A stretch of DNA of 64,000 nt. Source: Halobacteriovorax sp. JY17. GTDB taxonomy: Bacteria > Bdellovibrionota > Bacteriovoracia > Bacteriovoracales > Bacteriovoracaceae. The translations under genes were made by a program, and so were the position numbers. Positions 18,849 through 29,223 of the stretch are shown here, in pieces; within the stretch, counting starts at the first letter, position 1; every line of letters begins with the position of its first letter. Under the pieces are notes generated by a model that saw only the letters and a list, made by a program, of their open reading frames with translations, searched no databases and was not told the origin of the DNA. The stretch is from the NCBI RefSeq assembly GCF_002753895.1, contig NZ_NJER01000003.1, forward strand, positions 372,001-436,000. Direction: 5' to 3'.

Positions 18849-19961
18849 TCCATATTTAAAGAGATCATTCATTAGTGAATCGAGTAAGAGAAATCCTTTT
18901 GAATTTAAACTCACTCTTGTTTCCACTCTCTCCTTTAAGTATCCTAAAGCTTCCCACTCATCTAGTAATTTAACGAGCTTAACAGAATCATTAGTAATCA
19001 AGGCGAGATCATAGAGTTGATTTATACGAAGCCCCATATAGACTTCTTCTAGCTTCAGCTCATCAGCACTTAAGACTTCTTCAGAAAATTCTCCTTTAGA
19101 AACTTTCCATTTATATCTAATGCCTGATTCCTTTAGAAATCCTGTTGCAGAAGCTCCAAGTGCCGCTACAGACTCGCTTCTCCAATACATTAAGTTATGC
19201 TTAGACTCTTTACCACTCTTTGCAAAATTTGAAACCTCGTAGTGGTCAAAGCCGTGAGATTCAAGAAAGTGAGCAACTTCTAAGTATTCTTTTTCAATAT
19301 ATTCTTCATTAGGGAGATCATTCTTATGAATGTATCCGGCCTTTGTTGTTAGAATATAGAGACTAATATGTTCTGGATTAAATTTTAAAATTTCAGAAAG
19401 CTCAGCGATGATATCTCTATTATATTTTTCAGAAAATGGAAGTCCCAACATAAAATCAACTGAGAAGTGAAGCTTATTACCTGAAAAGAATTTCAATGTA
19501 TCAAATACGTCATCAATACTATGAACACGATCGATAATTTTCAAAAAGTTTGCGTTTAAAGATTGAATGCCTAGAGAGTAACGATTTACTCCAGTATTCT
19601 GCCAAGCAGAGAGTCCTTCATCAGTCCATGCTCCGGGATTAACTTCTAGAGTAAATTCTGCCCTAGGGCTCAATTTAATATTTCTTTCAAGAAGAAAATT
19701 TTTCAAAAATTCAGCGCCTCTCTTATCCCAAAGAGAAGGTGTCCCCCCCCCTAAATAGAGCGTATTTAAAAGATTTATTTCAGAATTATTTTTGGAAAAT
19801 AATTTCAAAAGCTCCGAATAGCCCTCTAATAAAGATCTTTCAAATACTTCATACTCAACATCTTTGTTTTTTGGGATATTCTTATAGAAATCACAGTAGT
19901 TACATAAGTGTCGACAAAAAGGAAAATGAATGTAAAGTGAGTCTACATGGTGAATTTTCAA
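18840..19961 (-). CDS. hemW: radical SAM haem chaperone HemW (formerly HemN-like)
   Basis: A 373-residue radical SAM protein. The cluster motif is C16-xxx-C20-xx-C23 followed by DFYKN, the HemW form. YLGGGTPSLW follows at about 69-78 and binds SAM. Length fits HemW, not the longer HemN oxidase. The start is TTG at 19961, with AAGG seven bases upstream and no other in-frame start nearby. Codons 71-73 are all GGG, giving a run of nine G (nine C on the plus strand, 19743-19751), which is striking in an A+T-rich genome. Confidence 0.9.
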   Translation of the reverse strand: MKIHHVDSLYIHFPFCRHLCNYCDFYKNIPKNKDVEYEVFERSLLEGYSELLKLFSKNNSEINLLNTLYLGGGTPSLWDKRGAEFLKNFLLERNIKLSPRAEFTLEVNPGAWTDEGLSAWQNTGVNRYSLGIQSLNANFLKIIDRVHSIDDVFDTLKFFSGNKLHFSVDFMLGLPFSEKYNRDIIAELSEILKFNPEHISLYILTTKAGYIHKNDLPNEEYIEKEYLEVAHFLESHGFDHYEVSNFAKSGKESKHNLMYWRSESVAALGASATGFLKESGIRYKWKVSKGEFSEEVLSADELKLEEVYMGLRINQLYDLALITNDSVKLVKLLDEWEALGYLKERVETRVSLNSKGFLLLDSLMNDLFKYGLI

Positions 19962-19992
19962 TTTTTTACCTTAAAAAAAAGCTGCCTTAATC

Positions 19993-19998
19993 TATAAT
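19993..19998 (+). promoter_or_regulatory. -10 element for the M16 protease gene
   Basis: A perfect TATAAT lies 35 bases before the start codon at 20033. No good -35 hexamer is seen at 16-18 bases upstream. Confidence 0.4.
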
Positions 19999-20032
19999 AG
20001 AATGAGTTTAAAATAATCAAAATAGGATATAT

Positions 20033-22597
20033 ATGCAACATGATCAAATGACACTAAAAAATGGGCTTGAAACACTCTTTATCGACTTTCCAGGATCAAC
20101 GAGCTCCAGTGTCCAAATTTGGTTTAAAGCAGGATCGGCCCTAGAGGCGAAGAAAGACGAGGGTATCGCTCACTTTCTTGAGCATATGTTCTTTAAGGGA
20201 ACAAAAACAAGGCCAGGCGCAGCTATTGCTCACGAGGTTGAATCATTTGGTGGTGAAGTAAATGCCTTCACTTCGTTTGATTATACCTGCTATTACATTA
20301 ACTCTCCAAACTCAAAAATTATTCCAACAACTGACATTCTTCTCGATATGGTTGCAAACCCAATGTTTAAAAAAGAAGATTTTAATCCAGAAATTGGTGT
20401 TGTCTTTGAGGAATATAGACGCTCACAAGATAACCCAAACCAATTCTCATTTCAAAAAATTCAAGGCAGTAGCTTTACTGGTGGGTACTCTCACCCAATT
20501 CTTGGAACAGAGAAAACGATCCTTAAGTTTAATAGAGAGCAACTCCAGGACTTTAGAAAGAAGCACTACAATTTAAATAATGCCCTACTTGTTGTTTCCG
20601 GAGATCTCAAAGAGAAAGCGAAAATAATTAAAGCAATTGAGAAGTATAAACTACCGAAGGGTGATTCTTCAGTATTTCCAAAATTTAAATTAAAAAATAA
20701 ACCAACAATAAGTGTTCACAAAAAAGATGTGAGAATGTCACAACTAACACTAACAATTCAAGGCCCAGCTTACGCTGACTCAAACGCTGCGGCAGAAGAC
20801 TTGGCACTTAGTACTCTAGGGCACGGTGAAACTTCAAGACTTCATAGAAAATTAGTACTCGATGGAACTCTTTCTAATGGAGCTTCAAGCTCAACCATGT
20901 TCATGTCCAAAGGTGGTGTTCACTTTTTAAGAGTAAGTCTTCCCCACAAGAATTTAAAGAAAGCGTTAAAGAGATTAGAACTTATTTTCAAAGATCTAGT
21001 TAAACAAGGTCTAAAGAAAGATGAAATAACGAAAATCCAAAACCAATATGTAGCTTCAAAGATTTATGAAAAAGAATCTCTTGAATCTTATGCCTTCTCT
21101 CTAGGGCACGGCTTCGCTCAAGCGGGAAATATTAACTGTGAAGAAGATTTCATCAATAGAATTAAAAGTACTTCTATCACAGAAGTAAATCAGACTTTTA
21201 AAGAAATATTTTCGAGACCTATTCACATTTCGCTCCAAGTTCCTCAAAAGACGGACTTAGAAAAGACTCAAAAAATTCTAAAAGAGTTTCAAGAAAATAC
21301 TTCAAAGCTAAAAGATCTTGCAAAGGATACAAATGTTAAAGAAAGAGGAATAACTTCTAAATTTGATCCTCAAGTAAGAGTCATAGAACTAAAGAAAGGT
21401 ATTTCTCTACTTTATAGACATAATCCTCTCAATCCAACTTTTGTACTACATACATACTTAAAAGGTGGATTAACAGAAGAGACAAAGAAGAATAACGGGA
21501 TCTACCATCTCTTAAGTGGGACAATCTCCAAGGGTCATAAAGAAAAATTCTACGATGAACTAAAAGAAGAGCTTGAAAATAAATCGGCTCACATATCGGG
21601 GTTTACAGGAAAAAATGCTTACGGAATCACGATGCATGGACTCACTGAAAATGCTCCTGGACTTTTTCAGGACTTCTTTTCAACTCTAACTAAGCCAAAC
21701 TTTGAGCAGAAGTTTATTGATCATGAAAAAGAAATGACTTTAAGACATATTGAAAATCAAGAAGAAGATCCAATTAGACATTGTTTTGGAAAAGTTAATG
21801 AGTATGCCTTCAAAGGTCATCCTTATAGTTTGAATATTCTCGGTTCCGTTGAAAATATAAACAAGCTAAAGAGAGAAGATTTAATTAATCTTCACAACGA
21901 AAACTTAAAGAATAAAGAAATTCTTATTAGTTACTGTGGAGACCTTTCTCTTGAAGAGGTCATGAATATGGTTAATAAAGAAACCAAAGAGCTTGAAAAG
22001 AGATCAAAGAATAAATTTGTGACAAAAGAAGTGAGACCAGAAGTTGGAAAGAAGCATTTTATAAAATTTGATAGAGAACAAACACAGATATTTCACTTTA
22101 TCCCAAGCGCAAAACTTGGAAAGAAAGAAAATATTGTTTTAAAAATGATCGCAACTCACCTATCAGGGCAATCAAGTGAATTATTTGTTGAAGTGAGGGA
22201 TAGGCAAGGTCTCTGCTACTCTGCTCAACCTATCCATTTTACCGCTCTTGAAGCTGGTTACTGGGGAATCTATATGGCCTCTGGTCATGACAAGGTAAAG
22301 CCTGCGATTAAAGCGATTAAAGAAATTTTAAATAACCTAAGAGATAAAGGCCTATCGAAGAAAGACTTCAATAGAATAAAGAAAATGATTGAAGGACAAT
22401 CTCTTTTAAATGTTCAAACTAATGAAGACTACGCCAATATCTACTCTGTTCCAACGCTTCAAGGCCTAGGGCTTGATTGGTATCATGAAGGAAATATCGA
22501 CATCGGTAAAATTACTTACGAAGAATTTCAAAATGAAATTAAGAAAGTATTCAAAAGAAAGTGGAATACAATTATTGTAGGAAGAGAAGACGCTTAA
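20033..22597 (+). CDS. M16 family zinc protease, two-domain single chain
   Basis: An 854-residue insulinase-type peptidase. The inverted zinc motif H47-FL-E50-H51 is in the first M16 unit, followed by the conserved N-x-F/T-S-F-D-Y-T region and an acidic ligand region about 75 residues on. A second, catalytically silent M16 unit follows in the C-terminal half, with VRDRQGLCYSA and a closing GLSKKDF segment. No signal peptide is visible, so it is probably cytoplasmic, or exported by another route. AGGA stands eight bases before the ATG. M16 proteases process peptides; the substrate here is unknown. Confidence 0.9.
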   Translation: MQHDQMTLKNGLETLFIDFPGSTSSSVQIWFKAGSALEAKKDEGIAHFLEHMFFKGTKTRPGAAIAHEVESFGGEVNAFTSFDYTCYYINSPNSKIIPTTDILLDMVANPMFKKEDFNPEIGVVFEEYRRSQDNPNQFSFQKIQGSSFTGGYSHPILGTEKTILKFNREQLQDFRKKHYNLNNALLVVSGDLKEKAKIIKAIEKYKLPKGDSSVFPKFKLKNKPTISVHKKDVRMSQLTLTIQGPAYADSNAAAEDLALSTLGHGETSRLHRKLVLDGTLSNGASSSTMFMSKGGVHFLRVSLPHKNLKKALKRLELIFKDLVKQGLKKDEITKIQNQYVASKIYEKESLESYAFSLGHGFAQAGNINCEEDFINRIKSTSITEVNQTFKEIFSRPIHISLQVPQKTDLEKTQKILKEFQENTSKLKDLAKDTNVKERGITSKFDPQVRVIELKKGISLLYRHNPLNPTFVLHTYLKGGLTEETKKNNGIYHLLSGTISKGHKEKFYDELKEELENKSAHISGFTGKNAYGITMHGLTENAPGLFQDFFSTLTKPNFEQKFIDHEKEMTLRHIENQEEDPIRHCFGKVNEYAFKGHPYSLNILGSVENINKLKREDLINLHNENLKNKEILISYCGDLSLEEVMNMVNKETKELEKRSKNKFVTKEVRPEVGKKHFIKFDREQTQIFHFIPSAKLGKKENIVLKMIATHLSGQSSELFVEVRDRQGLCYSAQPIHFTALEAGYWGIYMASGHDKVKPAIKAIKEILNNLRDKGLSKKDFNRIKKMIEGQSLLNVQTNEDYANIYSVPTLQGLGLDWYHEGNIDIGKITYEEFQNEIKKVFKRKWNTIIVGREDA

Positions 22598-22605
22598 TAT
22601 CCTTT

Positions 22606-23133
22606 TTAGGAGGCGATCCAAATAAGATCGTCTTCTTTATTATTGCTTGAATACTCTTTTGAAAGAAGTTCCATTAATAAAGTCACATTAGAAAACTTCT
22701 TTGAGAACTCATTGTAAAAAGAATCTACGTCATAGAAAGAGGGAACAAGATTATTTAATTTTGAATAGGCTGCCTGCCCAATACTTCTATAATAGCTGAC
22801 ATCAACAATTTTCTTATTTAATGAATCTGAAAAGAAACCGCAAACGAAGAGTGCTGTATCTCCCACATCTTTCAATTCCCTAATTCTCATCTTCCGAGAA
22901 AGATGAGTCGATTCCATTAATTTAATCCCAAGAATTTTCTCCGATGTCCTCCCTCCCTTCTCTTCAAAGAATTCTTGGGCCACACCAAACTTGTCCATAA
23001 CAAGGCTTGAATAGAAAATATCTTCTTTAGAAAGAGGTGTTGAATACTTTTGATTTAATTGAAGCAATTGATCGAAGAAATAGCTCTGTAGGCTCGTTTC
23101 AAGTATGAGATTATTAGGTAAGCTTGCTGACAT
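22606..23133 (-). CDS. conserved-looking hypothetical protein, 175 residues
   Basis: I do not recognise the family. The ATG at 23133 is preceded by GGAG at six bases, which supports it over a TTG one codon upstream. The sequence is helical and soluble with no signal or membrane segment, and contains a FVCGFFSDSL block near residue 97. It is convergent with the M16 protease gene (8-base gap) and divergent from the mutase gene. Codon use matches its neighbours. Confidence 0.65.
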   Translation of the reverse strand: MSASLPNNLILETSLQSYFFDQLLQLNQKYSTPLSKEDIFYSSLVMDKFGVAQEFFEEKGGRTSEKILGIKLMESTHLSRKMRIRELKDVGDTALFVCGFFSDSLNKKIVDVSYYRSIGQAAYSKLNNLVPSFYDVDSFYNEFSKKFSNVTLLMELLSKEYSSNNKEDDLIWIAS

Positions 23134-23329
23134 CAATTCTCCTTACGAAGTTTCAATTAGTTAGATAGAAGTCTTCCGACAACTTACTAACCTATTAAAA
23201 TTGTAACACACTGCCCCTACAGAAGGAATTCTGCATTTTTTTCCATTACTTAGAAAATGCAAAGTGTGCAAAAGTGCCAAATTTTTGCTAGTTTTAAGGC
23301 TCATTATTTTTAATAAAAAGTGGAGCATC

Positions 23330-25459
23330 ATGAAATCTGTTAATGACTGGAAAGAACTTGCGACGAAAGAGCAAAGGGGAAAATCTCCAGACACCCTCAT
23401 AACGAAATCCGCCGAAGGCATAGATATTAAACCTCTCTACACAAGAGAAGATATTGAAGCATTCGACAACACAAATACTATGCCCGGTTTTGCTCCCTTT
23501 ATAAGAGGACCAAGAGCAACGATGTATACAGGTAGACCTTGGACAATTAGACAGTATGCCGGATTCTCTACCGCCGAAGAATCAAATGCTTTTTACAGAA
23601 AAGCACTTGCAGCTGGAGGACAAGGTGTTTCAGTTGCTTTTGATTTGGCCACTCACAGAGGCTATGACTCCGATCATCCAAGAGTAAGTGGTGATGTTGG
23701 AAAGGCCGGTGTTGCTATTGATAGTGTTGAGGATATGAAAGTTCTCTTTGATTCAATTCCACTTGATAAAGTTTCTGTTTCAATGACAATGAACGGAGCT
23801 GTTCTTCCTATTCTTGCCAACTATATTGTTGCCGCAGAAGAGCAAGGTGTTTCAAAAGACAAGCTCTCTGGAACAATTCAAAATGATATTTTAAAAGAGT
23901 TTATGGTTAGAAATACTTATATCTACCCGCCTGCTCCATCAATGAAGGCCATTGCAGATATTTTTGAATACACATCAAAGAATATGCCTAAGTTTAATTC
24001 CATTTCAATTTCTGGATATCATATTCAAGAAGCTGGTGCCGACAATGCTCTAGAGCTTGCCTACACCTTAGCTGATGGACGAGAGTATATTGAAACTGCA
24101 ATTGCAGCAGGTATGAATATTGACGACTTTGCCCCAAGACTTTCATTCTTCTTTGGAATTGGAATGAATTTCTATATGGAAATTGCAAAACTTAGAGCAG
24201 CGAGAATGCTCTGGTCAGAAATAGTTAGTGAGTACGAACCAAAAGATATTAAATCGACGATGCTTAGAACTCACTGTCAAACATCAGGTTGGTCACTTAC
24301 CGAACAAGATCCATATAATAATGTTATTAGAACAACAGTCGAAGCGATGGCCGCTGTATTTGGAGGGACACAGTCTCTTCACACAAATGCGCTTGATGAA
24401 GCCGTTGCTCTTCCGACGGAATTCTCTGCTCGAATTGCTAGAAATACACAAATTATTCTTCAAGAAGAAACAGGAATTACCAATGTTGTCGACCCATGGG
24501 GTGGCTCTTATATGATGGAAACTCTCACTAACGAAATTGCCGATAGAGCAAGAGAGTTAATGGAAGAGGTTCATCAACTTGGAGGGATGGCCAAAGCAAT
24601 TGAGTCCGGTGTTCCAAAACTTAAAATTGAAGAAGCTGCCGCTATCAAACAAGCCAAAATTGATAGAGGAGAACATACAATTGTCGGCGTAAATAAATAT
24701 AAAGTTGAAAACGATGAAGAGATCGAAATTCTTGAAATTGATAATACTGCTGTAAGAGATTCTCAAATTAAAAGACTAGAAGAACTTAGAAAAGAAAGAG
24801 ATCATAAAAAAGTCGCTGACGCACTAGAGGCCCTCACTCAATACGCTAAAACAGGTATTGGAAATGGTCTTGAACTAGCAGTAAATGCAGCCAGACTTCG
24901 CTGTACTGTTGGAGAAATATCAGAGGCCTTAGAAGTTCACTGGGGAAGATATAAAGCAAACTCAGGTACTGTTTCAGGTGTTTATGGAAGTGCCTACGAA
25001 GAAGACGAGAATTGGAATATGATTAAAGAAAGAATAGCTGAATTTGAAAAAGAGCACGGAAGAAGACCAAGAATGCTTGTTGCCAAAATGGGACAAGATG
25101 GTCACGACCGAGGAGCAAAGGTTATTGCTACGGCCTACGCTGACGTTGGGTTTGATATTGATCTTGCTCCACTTTTTTCCACACCTGAAGAAGTTGCCAA
25201 ACAAGCTGTTGAAAACGATGTTCACGTCATTGGAGTTTCTTCACTCGCTGCTGGCCATAAAACTCTCATTCCATCTTTAATTCAAGAACTAAAGAAACTC
25301 GGAGGAGAAGATATTGTTGTCGTTGCCGGAGGTGTTATTCCAAAGCAAGATTATGACTTCCTCTATAAGGCTGGTGTTAAAGGAATCTATGGTCCAGGAA
25401 CGGCCATTCCTTACGCGGCTGAAGATGTTCTTAAACATATTGAAGAGACTAAAAAGTAA
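23330..25459 (+). CDS. scpA: methylmalonyl-CoA mutase, single-chain large form
   Basis: A 709-residue B12-dependent mutase converting (R)-methylmalonyl-CoA to succinyl-CoA. The N-terminal barrel has the substrate tunnel blocks [15 protein letters not shown] and [19 protein letters not shown]. The C-terminal cobalamin domain has the base-off motif DGHDRG near residue 590. Length matches homodimeric enzymes of the ScpA/Sbm type. GTGGAG four bases before ATG 23330 decides the start over an ATG 66 bases upstream. meaB follows after two bases, and a biotin-dependent carboxylase 15 kb away would supply methylmalonyl-CoA. Confidence 0.97.
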   Translation: MKSVNDWKELATKEQRGKSPDTLITKSAEGIDIKPLYTREDIEAFDNTNTMPGFAPFIRGPRATMYTGRPWTIRQYAGFSTAEESNAFYRKALAAGGQGVSVAFDLATHRGYDSDHPRVSGDVGKAGVAIDSVEDMKVLFDSIPLDKVSVSMTMNGAVLPILANYIVAAEEQGVSKDKLSGTIQNDILKEFMVRNTYIYPPAPSMKAIADIFEYTSKNMPKFNSISISGYHIQEAGADNALELAYTLADGREYIETAIAAGMNIDDFAPRLSFFFGIGMNFYMEIAKLRAARMLWSEIVSEYEPKDIKSTMLRTHCQTSGWSLTEQDPYNNVIRTTVEAMAAVFGGTQSLHTNALDEAVALPTEFSARIARNTQIILQEETGITNVVDPWGGSYMMETLTNEIADRARELMEEVHQLGGMAKAIESGVPKLKIEEAAAIKQAKIDRGEHTIVGVNKYKVENDEEIEILEIDNTAVRDSQIKRLEELRKERDHKKVADALEALTQYAKTGIGNGLELAVNAARLRCTVGEISEALEVHWGRYKANSGTVSGVYGSAYEEDENWNMIKERIAEFEKEHGRRPRMLVAKMGQDGHDRGAKVIATAYADVGFDIDLAPLFSTPEEVAKQAVENDVHVIGVSSLAAGHKTLIPSLIQELKKLGGEDIVVVAGGVIPKQDYDFLYKAGVKGIYGPGTAIPYAAEDVLKHIEETKK

Positions 25460-25461
25460 TA

Positions 25462-26427
25462 ATGATAGAAGTAAATGCGAAAAATATTCTTGCAGGAAAT
25501 AGACGAGCTCTTGCTAAGGCCATTACTCTTTTAGAAAGTAAGAGAGATGACCATAGAGTTCAAGGACAGCAACTACTAGAAGAAGTACTTCCCTCTTCTG
25601 GGAAAAGTATTCGAATAGGTATTACAGGAACTCCTGGTGTTGGAAAATCTACCTTCATAGAGACTTTTGGTCTCTATCTTATTTCTAAAGGACATAAAGT
25701 CGCAGTTCTTGCTGTAGACCCAAGCTCACCAATTTCAGGTGGAAGTATTATGGGCGATAAAACAAGAATGGAAAAACTCTCACAAAATGAGAGCGCTTTT
25801 ATTAGACCGTCTCCTTCCTCTGGAAGTCTTGGTGGAGTCGCGGGAAAAACAAGAGAGACAGCTCTTCTTTGTGAAGCTGCTGGTTATGACGTCATTCTCA
25901 TCGAAACCGTTGGGGTTGGACAGTCTGAATATGAAGTTGCTTCAATGGTAGATTTCTTTCTAGTTCTCATGCTTCCAAATGCAGGTGATGAGCTTCAAGG
26001 AATAAAGAAAGGAATTTTAGAATTAGCAGACTCCATTGTTATTAACAAAGTCGATGGGGATTCTCTAAACTTGGCGAATCAAACAAAGGCCCACTACACG
26101 GGAGCACTTCAAATCATTCACCCAACTTCTTTTTGGAAGCCCGAGGTTCAACTAATCTCATCATTAGAGAATAAGAATATTGACGGCGTTTGGGAGATGA
26201 TCCAAAGGTATAAAACTGAGGCTTCATCTAACGGAGAACTTCAAGAGAAGAGAGTAAAACAAAATAAGAATTGGATGCAGAAATTAATAGTAGACCTTTT
26301 AGATATAAGACTTAAGCAACATTCAAAAGTAAGCAAGGAACTTCCTTTACTTGAAAAGAAAGTCGTGGAAGGAAAGACAACTCCTTTCCTAGCAGCTAAT
26401 AAAATCGTAGAACTTTTTTTAAAATAG
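25462..26427 (+). CDS. meaB: methylmalonyl-CoA mutase-associated GTPase MeaB
   Basis: A 321-residue G3E-family GTPase that protects and reloads the mutase with cobalamin. Seen: Walker [10 protein letters not shown] (residues about 56-64), the Mg-binding [18 protein letters not shown], the switch block ETVGVGQSE, and NKVD for guanine recognition. The gene starts two bases after the mutase stop, so the two are co-translated. Length is normal. Confidence 0.96.
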   Translation: MIEVNAKNILAGNRRALAKAITLLESKRDDHRVQGQQLLEEVLPSSGKSIRIGITGTPGVGKSTFIETFGLYLISKGHKVAVLAVDPSSPISGGSIMGDKTRMEKLSQNESAFIRPSPSSGSLGGVAGKTRETALLCEAAGYDVILIETVGVGQSEYEVASMVDFFLVLMLPNAGDELQGIKKGILELADSIVINKVDGDSLNLANQTKAHYTGALQIIHPTSFWKPEVQLISSLENKNIDGVWEMIQRYKTEASSNGELQEKRVKQNKNWMQKLIVDLLDIRLKQHSKVSKELPLLEKKVVEGKTTPFLAANKIVELFLK

Positions 26428-26435
26428 GGCCGTTT

Positions 26436-26786
26436 ATGAAAGTATTATTTGTCATATCTTCAATTTTTGTCACTCTATCCACAATGGCCAAGAGAGAAAT
26501 TCATTGTGTTGTTAACGACGTATATGCACCATATTCAGATATCCTTTTAAAGCAAACAAAAGGCAATAAATACAAAATGGAGACCTTCTCTCAAGAAAAC
26601 TTACTGTTAGAAGATACTGTTTCTTATACATTTTCAAGAAGAGCTAGAGTAACAACATTTTCAAGTAAGAATTCTAAGATAAACGCTGTTGGTTTAGTGT
26701 ATAATAAGGGTGTAAGAAGCCAATTTACGATCCCTGAGATCTCCAAGCTACCGTACAATGGCCTCTGTAAGCTTTATAAGAAGTAG
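26436..26786 (+). CDS. small secreted hypothetical protein
   Basis: A 116-residue product with a short signal peptide (hydrophobic residues 2-17, ending near TMA). The mature part is about 98 residues, beta-rich, with cysteines near residues 24 and 111 that could pair. Family not recognised. It begins eight bases after meaB and may be transcribed with it, although a link to mutase function is not evident. Confidence 0.6.
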   Translation: MKVLFVISSIFVTLSTMAKREIHCVVNDVYAPYSDILLKQTKGNKYKMETFSQENLLLEDTVSYTFSRRARVTTFSSKNSKINAVGLVYNKGVRSQFTIPEISKLPYNGLCKLYKK

Positions 26787-26797
26787 GTTAAATATCT

Positions 26798-26998
26798 ATG
26801 ACAAAAGAAATTAAAAAGAAGACGTTAAGGGAAGGGTTTAGAGCTAATAACAAGATGCTTAAAGAGATCTTTCTCCTCATTAAGAAGAATAAGAAATGGT
26901 GGCTCATGCCTATATTCTTTGTCTTTGCAATCTTAAGTTTATTTATAACACTTGCAGGAGGAAGCTCTATTCTACCTGCAATTTACGCTCTTTTCTAA
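26798..26998 (+). CDS. DUF5989 family small membrane protein
   Basis: A 66-residue protein. A basic, hydrophilic N-terminus leads into IKKNKKWWLMPI and one membrane helix, ending GGSSILPAIYALF. This layout (a basic -KKW- turn, one helix, then a closing G-S-x-x-x-P-x-I-Y-x-L-F) is that of DUF5989 proteins, which occur next to carbamoyltransferase and SxtJ genes in many genomes. Here it is convergent with just such a gene, overlapping it by four bases. Function unknown; it may be a membrane partner of the fused carbamoyltransferase. Confidence 0.7.
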   Translation: MTKEIKKKTLREGFRANNKMLKEIFLLIKKNKKWWLMPIFFVFAILSLFITLAGGSSILPAIYALF

Positions 26999-29223
26999 AA
27001 AGGGTATTTTAATGATTGAGGGTCAAACTCTTCGCTATATCTTGTCATATAGGAATCTTGTCCCTCAATAAAATTTTTCTTCATAGGATCTTTTCCTATG
27101 ATTTTCATAAAAACCCCAATTGGACTTAAAAGCAGAAAGTAACTTATAAATAAGAGAAGGCTTCCCTTTACGTAGGTTAATATATTTGAGAGAAATGTCC
27201 ACGGGTGATAGAAAATTAACAAAGCCTTTAGAAAAGTAAACCTAAGAACAAGAGTTAAGGTAGCGAGGTAAAAAGGAATATAAGAAACTTCATACTTCCA
27301 AACCCAAGGAAGAATGAGCCCTATGACAACTGCGAGAATAAAGGTAAATTGGTAACCAAATGACTTTAATTCTCTTTCTGAAATCTTCCTCTTTTCTTGA
27401 ACTTGTTTCTTTCCACTTATTTCTTCAGTCGTATACTTTTTAAATTTATTCTTATCTTGTCTATCTTTATAAAGAATATAATCCTCAAGAACTAGGACAT
27501 CCATTTCTGTATTCATAAAGCAATTAATGGCATCCTGAGGAGACAAGACAATAGGCTCTCCTCTAATATTAAATGAGGTATTAATTACTAAAGGTGTGCC
27601 AGTTAGCTCATGAAATCTTTCTATTAAACTATAAAAACGCCTATTAGATTTCTTTGAAACAGTCTGAAGTCTAGCCGACAAATCGACATGAGTAACTGCG
27701 GGAATAGTTGAGTCTACCCCCTCTAGTTTCTTCAACAACTCACTTCCATTGTCTATATTCTTTGCCCCTTTAACCTGTGCTGTAAATAACATATAAGGAG
27801 ATATACCAGCGAAGTCAAAGAAGTCAGATACTTTCTCTTCTAAAACTGCGGGGGCAAAAGGTCTAAAAGATTCTCTATACTTTATTTTTAAATTTAGCTT
27901 CTTTTGCATTTCAAAACTTCGAGGATCTGCAAGGATAGACCTATTTCCAAGCGCCCTTGGTCCATACTCAGCTCTGCCCTGAAACCAACCTAAGACATTA
28001 CCTTTTTTAATTTCTTCTGCTGCAAGGTTTTCAATACAATTACTTTTTGAATAATCACACCCCATCTCTTTTAAGGCAGACTCAACTTCATCATTTGTAT
28101 ATGAAGGCCCTAATAAAGAACTTTTCATCGAGTCTTCCTTTAGAAGAACTCTCTCATTCCCAAGCACTTGATACCAACTTATGAGTGCCGCCCCCAAGCT
28201 TCCCCCAGCATCTCCAGCTGCAGGCTGTATCCAAATTTTTTCAAATATTCCCTGCTTCTTTAATTCACCATTGGCCACACAATTTAAAGCAACTCCACCA
28301 GCTAGACAGAGAGAGTTTAGACCAGTCTCGCTCTTCAGTGTTTTAGCGAGTAAGAGAACCACTTTCTCCGTTACTTTTTGAACACTTGCCGCAATATCCA
28401 TATGAAACTGCTCTATCTCATCTATTGATGTTCTCTCTTTCCTTCCAAATAGATCAGAGAACTTCTTATTTGTCATAACTAGATCTGTCGCAAATGCGAA
28501 GTAGGCCATATTCAATTGGAACGATCCATCTGGCTTTATCTCTATTAGCTCTTTCTCAATAAGATCTACATATTTGGCTTCTCCATATGGAGAGAGTCCC
28601 ATCATTTTATATTCGCCATTATTTACTTCAAAACCAAGATAGTAAGTGAACGCAGAATAGAGCAGTCCTATTGAGTGAGGAAAGTCTATCGCCCAAATTT
28701 TTCTAAGTTTATTCCCCTCTCCTATCCAAGCAGAGGCAGTATGCCACTCTCCGACACCATCAAGGCAGAGAACCGCCGCAGACTCAAAAGGACTTGGATA
28801 AAAAGCTGATGCTGCGTGCGAGAGATGATGTTCACTAAAGAGTATCTCCTGCTCTCCACTCCAACTTGGATCAAGAGACTCAAGGTTCTTTCTCAAGGTT
28901 TTTTCTAAGAAAATTTTCCCATTAAACCATTCAGGAAGAGAAGCTTTATAAAAACTCCATCCCATAGGAGCAAAAGAAACATATGTTTCAAGTAATCTTT
29001 CAAACTTTGTAAGAGGTTTATCGTAGAATATTATAGAATCAATATCTGAGAGAGTAATTCCGTTTGAGCTTAAGCAAAATTCTATCGCATTCCGTGGAAA
29101 TTCTTTATCGTGTTTAATTCTAGTAAATTTCTCTTCTTCAATTGAAGAAAGAATTACTCCGTCTTTTATCAATGTTGCCGCACTATCATGATAGAAGGCC
29201 GAAATTCCAATTACCAAACTCAT
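26995..29223 (-). CDS. carbamoyltransferase (NodU/TobZ/CmcH type) fused to SxtJ-like membrane domain
   Basis: A 742-residue protein. Residues 1 to about 600 are a carbamoyltransferase that would use carbamoyl phosphate and ATP to carbamoylate a hydroxyl group. Seen: GISAFYHDSAA, EHHLSHAASAFYPSPF, LCLAGGVALNCVANG, and the adenylate-site block GRAEYGPRALGNRSILADPR. Residues about 628-742 carry two or three hydrophobic segments and match the SxtJ-type membrane protein that is usually a separate gene beside such enzymes. A fusion would hold the enzyme at the membrane. Its ATG overlaps the stop of the radical SAM gene (TAATG). Confidence 0.88.
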   Translation of the reverse strand: MSLVIGISAFYHDSAATLIKDGVILSSIEEEKFTRIKHDKEFPRNAIEFCLSSNGITLSDIDSIIFYDKPLTKFERLLETYVSFAPMGWSFYKASLPEWFNGKIFLEKTLRKNLESLDPSWSGEQEILFSEHHLSHAASAFYPSPFESAAVLCLDGVGEWHTASAWIGEGNKLRKIWAIDFPHSIGLLYSAFTYYLGFEVNNGEYKMMGLSPYGEAKYVDLIEKELIEIKPDGSFQLNMAYFAFATDLVMTNKKFSDLFGRKERTSIDEIEQFHMDIAASVQKVTEKVVLLLAKTLKSETGLNSLCLAGGVALNCVANGELKKQGIFEKIWIQPAAGDAGGSLGAALISWYQVLGNERVLLKEDSMKSSLLGPSYTNDEVESALKEMGCDYSKSNCIENLAAEEIKKGNVLGWFQGRAEYGPRALGNRSILADPRSFEMQKKLNLKIKYRESFRPFAPAVLEEKVSDFFDFAGISPYMLFTAQVKGAKNIDNGSELLKKLEGVDSTIPAVTHVDLSARLQTVSKKSNRRFYSLIERFHELTGTPLVINTSFNIRGEPIVLSPQDAINCFMNTEMDVLVLEDYILYKDRQDKNKFKKYTTEEISGKKQVQEKRKISERELKSFGYQFTFILAVVIGLILPWVWKYEVSYIPFYLATLTLVLRFTFLKALLIFYHPWTFLSNILTYVKGSLLLFISYFLLLSPIGVFMKIIGKDPMKKNFIEGQDSYMTRYSEEFDPQSLKYPF

